DNA of 10,722 bases from an uncultured Micrococcus sp. (GTDB taxonomy: Bacteria; Actinomycetota; Actinomycetes; Actinomycetales; Micrococcaceae). Made by a program: the position numbers and the translations under genes. The notes under the pieces are model-generated. The model ran no database searches. It worked only from the letters and a program-made list of their open reading frames with translations, and was not told the DNA's origin. Shown here piece after piece: positions 1 through 4,985 of this stretch (position 1 is the first letter of the stretch; every line of letters begins with the position of its first letter). The stretch covers positions 1 through 10,722 of the forward strand of contig CAMIOJ010000048.1 in assembly GCA_946222435.1 (NCBI GenBank), in the 5' to 3' direction.

Positions 1-528
1 CCCCAGGCCCACCGCCGCTCCCCCGAGCACGGAGAAAGGTACGTCCGCGCCGAGCTCGGCTCCCAGCTCCGCGAGCTGCGAGCGGGTGAGCCCGGTGCTC
101 CACAGCGCCGAGCAGGCCACGAGCGCGGCGGCCGCGTCGGCCGAGCCGCCGCCCATGCCGCCGGCCACGGGCACCTGCTTGGCCACCTGGAGGTCCACAC
201 CATGGGCGTCTCGATCCAGCCCGGCGCGCTCACGGAGCAGCACGGTCGCACGGTGCGCGAGGTTCGACTCGTCCCAGGGGACGTCATGGGCGTCCACGAG
301 GCTGACGTGACGGGGGCAGGGCCCGACCGTGACCTCCCCGTCCTCACGGGCCACGGCGGTCACCGTCTCCGTGAGGGAGACGGCCAGGTACACGCTGGCG
401 ACGTCGTGGTATCCGCCCGGACGCAGGGGGCCCACACGGAGGGAGACGTTCACCTTCCCCGGTGCGGTGGCCGTGACATGGCGGCGTGCGACGTCCTCGT
501 GCACGTCTTGACGCGAGAGGGGGTTCAT
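1..528 (-). CDS. ispE: 4-diphosphocytidyl-2-C-methyl-D-erythritol kinase (partial, N-terminal part)
   Basis: IspE is a cytosolic GHMP-family kinase that phosphorylates 4-diphosphocytidyl-2-C-methylerythritol with ATP in the MEP route to isoprenoid precursors. The visible 176 codons begin at an ATG that overlaps the rsmA stop by 4 nt (ATGA) and follow an AGGAG site 5 nt upstream. The N-terminal substrate motif APGKVNVSL carries the expected lysine (K25), and the family's GYH follows at 39-41. The glycine-rich ATP loop GGMGGGSADAA lies at 123-133, and GADVPFSVLGGAA with the likely catalytic aspartate (D162) at 160-172. The reading frame is open to the window edge, so roughly 120 C-terminal residues are missing compared with the usual 300. 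Co-translation with rsmA is inferred from the overlap. The identification is firm. Confidence 0.95.
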   Translation of the reverse strand, partial: MNPLSRQDVHEDVARRHVTATAPGKVNVSLRVGPLRPGGYHDVASVYLAVSLTETVTAVAREDGEVTVGPCPRHVSLVDAHDVPWDESNLAHRATVLLRERAGLDRDAHGVDLQVAKQVPVAGGMGGGSADAAAALVACSALWSTGLTRSQLAELGAELGADVPFSVLGGAAVGLG

Positions 529-1460
529 GCGGTCTCCTCGACGGTCTCGGCACGGCGGGCGCGGGCGACGCGGGCGAAGTCCTCGATCGCCAGGGACTCC
601 CCTCGGGCCCGGGGGTCGACGCCCGCGGCGCGCAGCGCCCGCTCCGCCGCCGCGGGGCCTCCGGCCCATCCGGACAGCGCGGCGCGGAGGGTCTTCCTCC
701 GCTGGGCGAAGGCGGCGTCCACCACCGCGAAGACGTCCGCGCGGTCCACGTCCGCCACCGGCTGCCGGTCGGCACGTTCGAAGGCCACCAGCCCGGAGTG
801 GATGCGCGGGGCCGGCCAGAACACCTGCGTGCCGATCGTGCCCGCTTTGCGGACCGGGCCATACCAGGCGGCCTTGGCCGACGGGACGCCGTAGACCTTG
901 GAGCCCGGGCCGGCGGCCAGACGGTCGGCGACCTCCTCCTGCACCATCACCAGCCCGTGGCGGATGCTCGGGAAGCGCTCCAGCACGTGCAGCAGGACGG
1001 GGACGGCCACGTTGTACGGCAGGTTGGCCACCAGCGAGGTCGGTGCCCCGTGCGCGGTGGCCGGGCGAACGGCGTCCACGTCCTCGGGCGTGACCTTCAT
1101 GGCATCGGCGTTCAGGACGGACAGCCGGTCCGAGGCACGCCCGCGCATCACGGAGGCGGTCTCGGGGAGGCGGGCGGCCGTCGTCGGGTCGATCTCCACG
1201 GCGGTCACGGCAGCCGCGGCGTCCATGAGGCCGAGGGTCAGCGAGCCGAGCCCAGGCCCGACCTCCAGGACGTGCTCGTCCGGTGCGAGGCCGGCCACGG
1301 CGACGATGCGGCGGATGGTGTTCGGGTCGATCACGAAGTTCTGCCCCCAGGACTTGGTGGGGCGCAGCTCCAGCTCCGCGGCGATGCGCCGGACGTCCGC
1401 GGCACTGAGCAGCGGGGCGGCAGAGGACACGGCGGAGGCGCCGTCGGCGTGATCGGGCAT
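525..1460 (-). CDS. rsmA: 16S rRNA (adenine(1518)-N(6)/adenine(1519)-N(6))-dimethyltransferase RsmA (KsgA)
   Basis: RsmA uses S-adenosylmethionine to dimethylate two adjacent adenines in the 3' terminal helix of 16S rRNA, a late step in small-subunit assembly. The 311-residue protein (from the ATG) has the family motifs in order: GQNF at 39-42, the SAM-binding EVGPGLGSLT at 66-75, the acidic end of strand 2 (AVEID, E89), NADAM at 117-121 and the target-adenine motif NLPYN at 146-150. The C-terminal helical domain contains FAQRRKTLRAAL (251-262) and the ending RGESLAIEDFARVA (286-299). An in-frame GTG lies two codons upstream (1466), but no Shine-Dalgarno sequence precedes either start. The ATG sits exactly 7 nt after a TAGACT -10 element, which suits a leaderless mRNA, so I chose 1460. 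It probably forms an operon with ispE. Confidence 0.95.
   Translation of the reverse strand: MPDHADGASAVSSAAPLLSAADVRRIAAELELRPTKSWGQNFVIDPNTIRRIVAVAGLAPDEHVLEVGPGLGSLTLGLMDAAAAVTAVEIDPTTAARLPETASVMRGRASDRLSVLNADAMKVTPEDVDAVRPATAHGAPTSLVANLPYNVAVPVLLHVLERFPSIRHGLVMVQEEVADRLAAGPGSKVYGVPSAKAAWYGPVRKAGTIGTQVFWPAPRIHSGLVAFERADRQPVADVDRADVFAVVDAAFAQRRKTLRAALSGWAGGPAAAERALRAAGVDPRARGESLAIEDFARVARARRAETVEETA
534..538 (-). promoter_or_regulatory. Ribosome binding site of ispE
   Basis: AGGAG lies on the minus strand inside the last codons of rsmA, 5 nt before the ispE ATG. It supports that start and indicates that ispE is read from the rsmA transcript. Confidence 0.75.
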
Positions 1461-1467
1461 GGTCACG

Positions 1468-1473
1468 AGTCTA
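1468..1473 (-). promoter_or_regulatory. -10 element of a probable leaderless promoter for rsmA
   Basis: TAGACT on the minus strand is followed by 7 nt and then the rsmA ATG, which would put transcription start on the A of the start codon. TANNNT spaced this way is the known signature of leaderless promoters in actinobacteria. No convincing -35 is visible; the region 17 nt upstream lies in the arm of the preceding hairpin. Lack of a ribosome binding site supports the reading. Confidence 0.55.
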
Positions 1474-1490
1474 TCGAGCGCGGACGCACC

Positions 1491-1522
1491 GCGGCCCGGC
1501 CCCTGTGGAGGGACCGGGCCGC
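1491..1522 (-). terminator. Strong hairpin between rpf and rsmA (probable terminator of rpf)
   Basis: An inverted repeat has 9-bp outer arms (GCGGCCCGG / CCGGGCCGC), one C/A mismatch, four further pairs (CCCT / AGGG) and a 4-nt loop. It starts 18 nt past the rpf stop codon on the minus strand and ends just before the rsmA promoter. No U tract follows, as is common for hairpin terminators in high-GC actinobacteria. It probably ends the rpf transcript so that rsmA depends on its own promoter. Confidence 0.65.
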
Positions 1523-1540
1523 AGCGGCACGGACAGGCGC

Positions 1541-2467
1541 TCAGTACAGGCCGAGCTTGGCCTGGCAGCCGGGCCAGGCGCCCCAGCCGGCGGTGGCGTG
1601 GATCTTCTTGCCCATGATGATCTGCTCCTCACGGGAGGCCATGTGCGGCATCGGCGCGTACTGGGTGCCGCCGTTGGCGACCCACACGTCCTGCTTGAAC
1701 TGGATGCCGCCGTAGAAGCCGTTGCCGGAGTTCATGGACCAGTCGCCGCCGGTCTCGCAGTACGCGAGGCGGTCCCACACGGAACCGGACAGGGTGGTGG
1801 AGGCGGTGCGCTCGACGGCGGCACGCTGCTGCGCGGCCTCCGCGGCGGCGCGCTCCTCGGCCGCCTTCTGCTCGGCGACCTTCTCCGCCCAGGCCTCCTC
1901 GGCCGCCTTCTGCTTCTCCGCGCGCTCACGGGCGACCTTCTCGGCCCAGGCCTTCTGGGCGGCCTCGCGCTCGGCGACCTTCTCTGCCCAGGCCTGCTTC
2001 GCGGCCTCCTGGCGGGCGGCCTCGGCGGCCGCGCGCTCCTGGGCCTCGCGCTCCTCGATGCGGGCCTTCTTGGCACGGCGGTACTCGTAGACCTTGCGCT
2101 TCTGGGCCTGCTCCGCGGCCTTCTCCGCCTCGGCCTTCTCGCGGGCCTCGATCCGGGCCTTCTTGGCACGGCGGTACTCGTAGACCTTGCGCTTGTGCGC
2201 CTGCTCCGCGGCCTTCTCCGCCTCCGCCTTCTCGGCGGCGGCCTTCTCGGCCTCGGTCTCGCCGGCGTCGGCCTGACGCTCGACGTCCCCGCCCTTCGCG
2301 GTCTCGTCCTTCTCCACCTGGGCCACGCGGTCCAGTTCCACGGTCCGCTGGTCCGCCTGGACCTGCTCGTCCTGGCCCGCGCAGGCCGTCAGGCCGAGGG
2401 CGGCGATCGCGGCGACGGCGGCCACACGGCCATGACGGGACGAACGCAGAATCGGGGCAGACAGCAT
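1541..2467 (-). CDS. Lipoprotein with coiled-coil stalk and C-terminal resuscitation-promoting factor (Rpf) domain
   Basis: The C-terminal 80 residues (229-308) are an Rpf domain, a lysozyme/lytic-transglycosylase fold that cleaves peptidoglycan and is linked to resuscitation of dormant actinobacteria. They contain WDRLAYCETGGDW with the catalytic glutamate E238, GNGFYGGIQF, and the cysteine pair C237/C301 near GWGAWPGC. The N-terminus is basic, then hydrophobic, ending in the lipobox LTAC with Cys29, which predicts a lipid anchor on the outer face of the membrane. Residues about 65-220 are Ala/Glu/Lys/Arg-rich and almost free of Gly and Pro, predicting a long coiled coil. This part holds two 31-residue tandem repeats (80-110, 111-141) and three AWAEKVA units (159, 173, 192). 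The start at 2467 has AGGAG 10 nt upstream; the frame is open to 2521 but without a better start. There is no LysM, G5 or DUF348 domain, so it is neither a typical RpfB nor the classic Micrococcus Rpf. The Rpf domain is firm; the anchoring is a prediction. Confidence 0.9.
   Translation of the reverse strand: MLSAPILRSSRHGRVAAVAAIAALGLTACAGQDEQVQADQRTVELDRVAQVEKDETAKGGDVERQADAGETEAEKAAAEKAEAEKAAEQAHKRKVYEYRRAKKARIEAREKAEAEKAAEQAQKRKVYEYRRAKKARIEEREAQERAAAEAARQEAAKQAWAEKVAEREAAQKAWAEKVARERAEKQKAAEEAWAEKVAEQKAAEERAAAEAAQQRAAVERTASTTLSGSVWDRLAYCETGGDWSMNSGNGFYGGIQFKQDVWVANGGTQYAPMPHMASREEQIIMGKKIHATAGWGAWPGCQAKLGLY
2046..2231 (-). repeat. Two 93-bp tandem repeats inside the rpf stalk
   Basis: Positions 2046-2138 and 2139-2231 align without gaps at 87 of 93 positions by hand count. 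Each codes for 31 residues with the core KRKVYEYRRAKKARIE preceded by KAEAEKAAEQA. The unit is a whole number of codons, so gain or loss of copies would change stalk length without breaking the frame. Confidence 0.9.
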
Positions 2468-2477
2468 GAAGCCTTCT

Positions 2478-2489
2478 CTCCTGTACAGG
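2478..2489 (-). promoter_or_regulatory. Ribosome binding site of rpf, overlapping a 10-bp palindrome
   Basis: AGGAG at 2478-2482 (minus strand) is 10 nt before the rpf ATG and decides the start at 2467. It overlaps the perfect palindrome CCTGTACAGG at 2480-2489. The palindrome is too short to form a stable hairpin and may be chance. Confidence 0.65.
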
Positions 2490-2574
2490 GACTCGGACGC
2501 TCGGACGCAGGTAGACGGCATCTCAGCCGTTCCGCGGCGGCGATCGAAGCCGACTCAGCGAGCCATCACGAGAT

Positions 2575-2584
2575 GAACAGGTTC
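2575..2584. promoter_or_regulatory. Inverted repeat GAAC-AG-GTTC at the predicted rpf start site
   Basis: Four-base arms GAAC and GTTC flank a 2-nt centre directly downstream of the rpf -10 hexamer, covering the predicted transcription start. The position is that of a repressor operator, but the arms are short and no regulator can be named. Confidence 0.3.
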
Positions 2585-2585
2585 G

Positions 2586-2614
2586 ACGATAACGAGATGG
2601 TCACGACAGATCAA
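2586..2614 (-). promoter_or_regulatory. Candidate sigma-70 type promoter of rpf
   Basis: On the minus strand TTGATC (2609-2614) and TATCGT (2586-2591) are separated by 17 nt, each matching four of six positions of TTGACA and TATAAT. Transcription would start near 2579, giving a leader of about 110 nt before the rpf ATG. Confidence 0.55.
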
Positions 2615-2649
2615 GGAACGGTGACGAACCACACCGGAGCACCCGTCCC

Positions 2650-2678
2650 TGCTCACATCCGTGCGCGGGGCGTAGGCT
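2650..2678 (+). promoter_or_regulatory. Candidate promoter of the moxR operon
   Basis: TAGGCT at 2673-2678 fits the actinobacterial TAG-type -10 element and resembles the TAGACT and TAGAGT seen before rsmA and tatD. A weak -35 candidate TGCTCA (2650-2655) lies 17 nt upstream. Start near 2686 would give a leader of about 65 nt. Confidence 0.35.
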
Positions 2679-2737
2679 GGCCCGAACGAGGCCGCCCGCA
2701 GCGCGTGCGGCCATGCAGTCCGCCTGCCCCGCCTGAC

Positions 2738-2742
2738 AGGAG
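2738..2742 (+). promoter_or_regulatory. Ribosome binding site of moxR
   Basis: AGGAG ends 9 nt before the ATG at 2752 but only 3 nt before an in-frame ATG at 2746. The spacing favours 2752 as the start. Confidence 0.7.
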
Positions 2743-2751
2743 TCCATGCCC

Positions 2752-3753
2752 ATGCGTCCCGGCACCCCCGCCTTCACCGATCTGACCGACGCCCTCATCG
2801 CGAGGATCCAGGAGGTGGTCGAGGGCAAGCCCGAGGCCGTCCGGACGGCGGTGCTGGTGCAGCTGGCCGGCGGCCACCTGCTCGTGGAGGACGTCCCGGG
2901 CGTGGGCAAGACGCTGCTCGCCCGCACGCTCGCCGGGGCGCTCGGCGGCAGCGTGAACCGCATCCAGTTCACCCCGGACCTGCTGCCGGCGGACATCACC
3001 GGCGTCTCCGTGTTCCACCAGGAGCGCCACGACTTCCAGTTCCGCCCCGGGCCGGTCTTCGCGCACCTGGTGATCGCGGACGAGATCAACCGCGCCTCCG
3101 CCAAGACCCAGGCCGCGCTCCTGGAGGCCATGGAGGAGCACCGGGTGTCCGTGGACGGCACCACCCACCGCCTGCCGGACCCGTTCATGGTGGTGGCCAC
3201 CCAGAACCCGTCCGACTCCCAGGGCACCTATCCGCTCCCGGAGGCGCAGCGCGACCGCTTCATGGCCCGCATCTCCATGGGCTACCCGGACACGGACGCC
3301 GAGGTGCTCATGCTGGCCCACCACACGCATGACCCCGAGCACGCGTCCCCCGTCCTGCAGGACTCGGTGGAACCGGTGACGGACGTGGACACCGCCCGCG
3401 AGCTGATCGCGGCCACCGCGATGGTCGCGGTCGGCGAGCCGGTGCGCCGCTACCTCGTGGCGCTCGGCCAGGCCACCCGCGAGCACGCGGACGTGCGCGT
3501 GGGCGCGAGCCCGCGCGCGCTGGTCCAGTGGATGTCCGCGGCCCGCGCCGAGGCGGCGCTGAGCGGCCGCGACTACGTGGTGCCGGACGACGTCCGCGCC
3601 GTGGCCCACGTGGTCCTGCCCCACCGTCTCCTGCTGGACGGCCCCGTCCGTCATGACACCACCTCGCCGCAGGCGCGCCGGATCGTGGACGAGGTCCTCT
3701 CCCAGGTCCAGGTCCCCTTCGCCTCCCGCGCCGAGGTCCGAGCCACCCGATGA
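2752..3753 (+). CDS. MoxR-family AAA+ ATPase
   Basis: MoxR proteins are cytosolic AAA+ ATPases thought to act as chaperone-like remodelers for partner proteins encoded next to them, typically DUF58 and vWA-domain proteins. The 333-residue protein (two more residues if read from 2746) has Walker A in EDVPGVGKTLLAR (46-58), Walker B LVIADE (106-111) with the MoxR-typical DEIN, and sensor 1 in VATQNP (148-153). EAQRDRF is at 164-170 and sensor 2 in GASPRAL at 251-257 (R255). The length and motif order are normal for the family and no motif is missing. It is first in an operon, with its stop overlapping the next start by 4 nt. The true client is unknown; by context it is the DUF58 protein or the transglutaminase. 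There is no sign of the methanol dehydrogenase genes after which the family was named. Confidence 0.93.
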   Translation: MRPGTPAFTDLTDALIARIQEVVEGKPEAVRTAVLVQLAGGHLLVEDVPGVGKTLLARTLAGALGGSVNRIQFTPDLLPADITGVSVFHQERHDFQFRPGPVFAHLVIADEINRASAKTQAALLEAMEEHRVSVDGTTHRLPDPFMVVATQNPSDSQGTYPLPEAQRDRFMARISMGYPDTDAEVLMLAHHTHDPEHASPVLQDSVEPVTDVDTARELIAATAMVAVGEPVRRYLVALGQATREHADVRVGASPRALVQWMSAARAEAALSGRDYVVPDDVRAVAHVVLPHRLLLDGPVRHDTTSPQARRIVDEVLSQVQVPFASRAEVRATR

Positions 3754-4985
3754 GCGCGCCGCTGACCCGGCTGCCCCGGTTCCGCCCCCGCGCCGACGCC
3801 GTGGGGCTCATGGTCCTCGGCGCGGTGCTCCTGGTGCTCGGCCCGGTGCTGGGCCGCCGCGAGGCGATCGCCGTGGGGCTGTTCCTGCTGATCCTGGTCC
3901 TGGCCGCCCTCGCCCTCACCCTGGTCGAGCTCGTGCTCACCCGGCGCGCATGGGAGCGCTCGTGGATCGGCCTGGCCGCCCCGCGGACCGAGGACCTGCA
4001 CGGGCTGCACCAGCGCCTCGAGCCGCTGGACCTCGCCGTGCACACGCGCGGGGACTCCCCCTCCGGCGGGGCCGGGCTCGAGGTGCACCTCCCCGAGTCC
4101 CTGCGTCCCGACGACGGCCCCTCCCCTCGGTCCCGACGCCTCCGCCGCCTGTGGCGCCGGGCGCGCGCCGGGGGATGGACGCCGCTGCGCCGCTCCACAC
4201 TCTCGCTGCTCCCCCGCTGGCGCGGACGCTACGAGCTGGACGCCGTCCGCTGCAGCGTCACCGGGCCGTTCGGCCTGTGGACGGCGCGCCAGCGCATCTC
4301 GGTCCCCCAGGAGGCCGAGCTGCCGGTGGGTCCGCGGCGTCGGCCGCTGCCGGCGGACCTGGACCGAGTGCTGCTGGCCCAGGTGGCCGACGCCACCGGT
4401 CACCGGCGCACCCAACGGCCGGACGACGTCGGGCTACGCGAGCACACCCCCGGCGACTCGCTCCACCGGGTGCACTGGGGCACCACCGCCCGCAGCGGGC
4501 AGCTGATGGTCCGCGCCGAGGAGCCCGAGGACCGCGCGCCCGTGCAGCTGATCGTGGACCGCACGCTCGGCCACGGCGAGCGACAGGAGCACGTCTCCCC
4601 CAGCGGCCATGCGGTGAGCACGGACGAGGGGCTGGAGGCCGTGGTGGCCACGGCCGCGGCGATCGAGAGCTCGCTGCGTTCCCAGACCGACCTGCACGTG
4701 GACGTGGTGGACCACACCGGAGACCGCTTCGATCCGGCCGAGGCATGGACGGACATCTACGGTGAGACCTCGGACGACCGGGACGGCTGGGTGCTGCGCC
4801 GCGACGCCGTGGACGGCGACGCGGTGATGCTTCTGGCCGTCGTGGGCGCTGCGACCCCCCGGCCCCCCGCGGCACCTCCGCGGCGGGCGGCGGTCGTCCT
4901 GGTGACCGAGACCGCCGCCGCCGAGGCGGACCGCTGGCGTGCCGCCGGATGGAACGTCCTGACGAGCGTGGGAGGAGACCGCTGA
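3750..4985 (+). CDS. DUF58 domain-containing membrane protein
   Basis: DUF58 proteins accompany MoxR ATPases in many bacteria; their biochemical role is not established. The 411-residue protein has two predicted membrane segments near the N-terminus (about 16-36 and 39-64), then a beta-rich region with a GPFGLW turn (172-177). The DUF58 core follows at 225-256, where GLREHTPGDSLHRVHWGTTA and GQLMVRAEE can be read. The vWA-like part begins at APVQLIVDR (263-271), but the DxSxS metal site of true vWA domains is not present there. The start overlaps the moxR stop as ATGA, with no clear ribosome binding site, so translation is probably coupled. Its stop shares one base with the next start. The family call is firm; the function is inferred only from context. 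Confidence 0.88.
   Translation: MSAPLTRLPRFRPRADAVGLMVLGAVLLVLGPVLGRREAIAVGLFLLILVLAALALTLVELVLTRRAWERSWIGLAAPRTEDLHGLHQRLEPLDLAVHTRGDSPSGGAGLEVHLPESLRPDDGPSPRSRRLRRLWRRARAGGWTPLRRSTLSLLPRWRGRYELDAVRCSVTGPFGLWTARQRISVPQEAELPVGPRRRPLPADLDRVLLAQVADATGHRRTQRPDDVGLREHTPGDSLHRVHWGTTARSGQLMVRAEEPEDRAPVQLIVDRTLGHGERQEHVSPSGHAVSTDEGLEAVVATAAAIESSLRSQTDLHVDVVDHTGDRFDPAEAWTDIYGETSDDRDGWVLRRDAVDGDAVMLLAVVGAATPRPPAAPPRRAAVVLVTETAAAEADRWRAAGWNVLTSVGGDR
4971..4976 (+). promoter_or_regulatory. Ribosome binding site of the tgpA-like gene
   Basis: GGAGGA lies 8 nt before the ATG at 4985, inside the end of the DUF58 gene. It selects this start over an in-frame ATG at 4949. Confidence 0.8.

Larger units (their letters stand above)
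2468..2751. other. Divergent control region between rpf and moxR
   Basis: This 284-bp non-coding stretch is the largest gap in the window and serves both the minus-strand rpf gene and the plus-strand moxR operon. It holds a good candidate promoter for rpf (2586-2614) with a leader of about 110 nt, an inverted repeat at the predicted rpf start site, a weaker candidate promoter for moxR, and ribosome binding sites for both genes. No tRNA or recognisable riboswitch is seen. It is visibly less GC-rich around 2561-2630 than the flanking genes. Confidence 0.7.

Noticed and set aside
486..1715. A 409-codon plus-strand open frame across rsmA and the rpf end.
   Set aside because: It crosses two genes and a terminator hairpin and shows only Gly/Arg/Ala-rich sequence without motifs.
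2468..2580. A c-di-AMP (ydaO-type) riboswitch in the rpf leader.
   Set aside because: Such riboswitches precede many actinobacterial rpf genes, so I looked for the conserved core segments. I could not find them in this leader of about 110 nt; a covariance-model search would settle it.
2575..2584. A LexA (SOS) box.
   Set aside because: The arms GAAC and GTTC fit, but the spacer is 2 nt instead of the 4 nt of the actinobacterial LexA site.
2601..2745. A small gene in the rpf-moxR gap.
   Set aside because: Short open frames there have no ribosome binding site or recognisable motif, and candidate promoter elements occupy the same bases.
1505..2785. A 426-codon plus-strand open frame opposite rpf, rich in Leu and Gly.
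   Set aside because: It is the mirror of the Ala/Glu/Lys-rich rpf stalk on the other strand. The rpf frame has a lipobox, Rpf motifs and a good ribosome binding site; the mirror frame shows no domain and runs into the moxR start.
2653..3654. A 333-codon minus-strand open frame opposite moxR.
   Set aside because: Its composition (His, Arg, Gly, Val) is typical of antisense frames in very GC-rich genes, and moxR carries all its family motifs.
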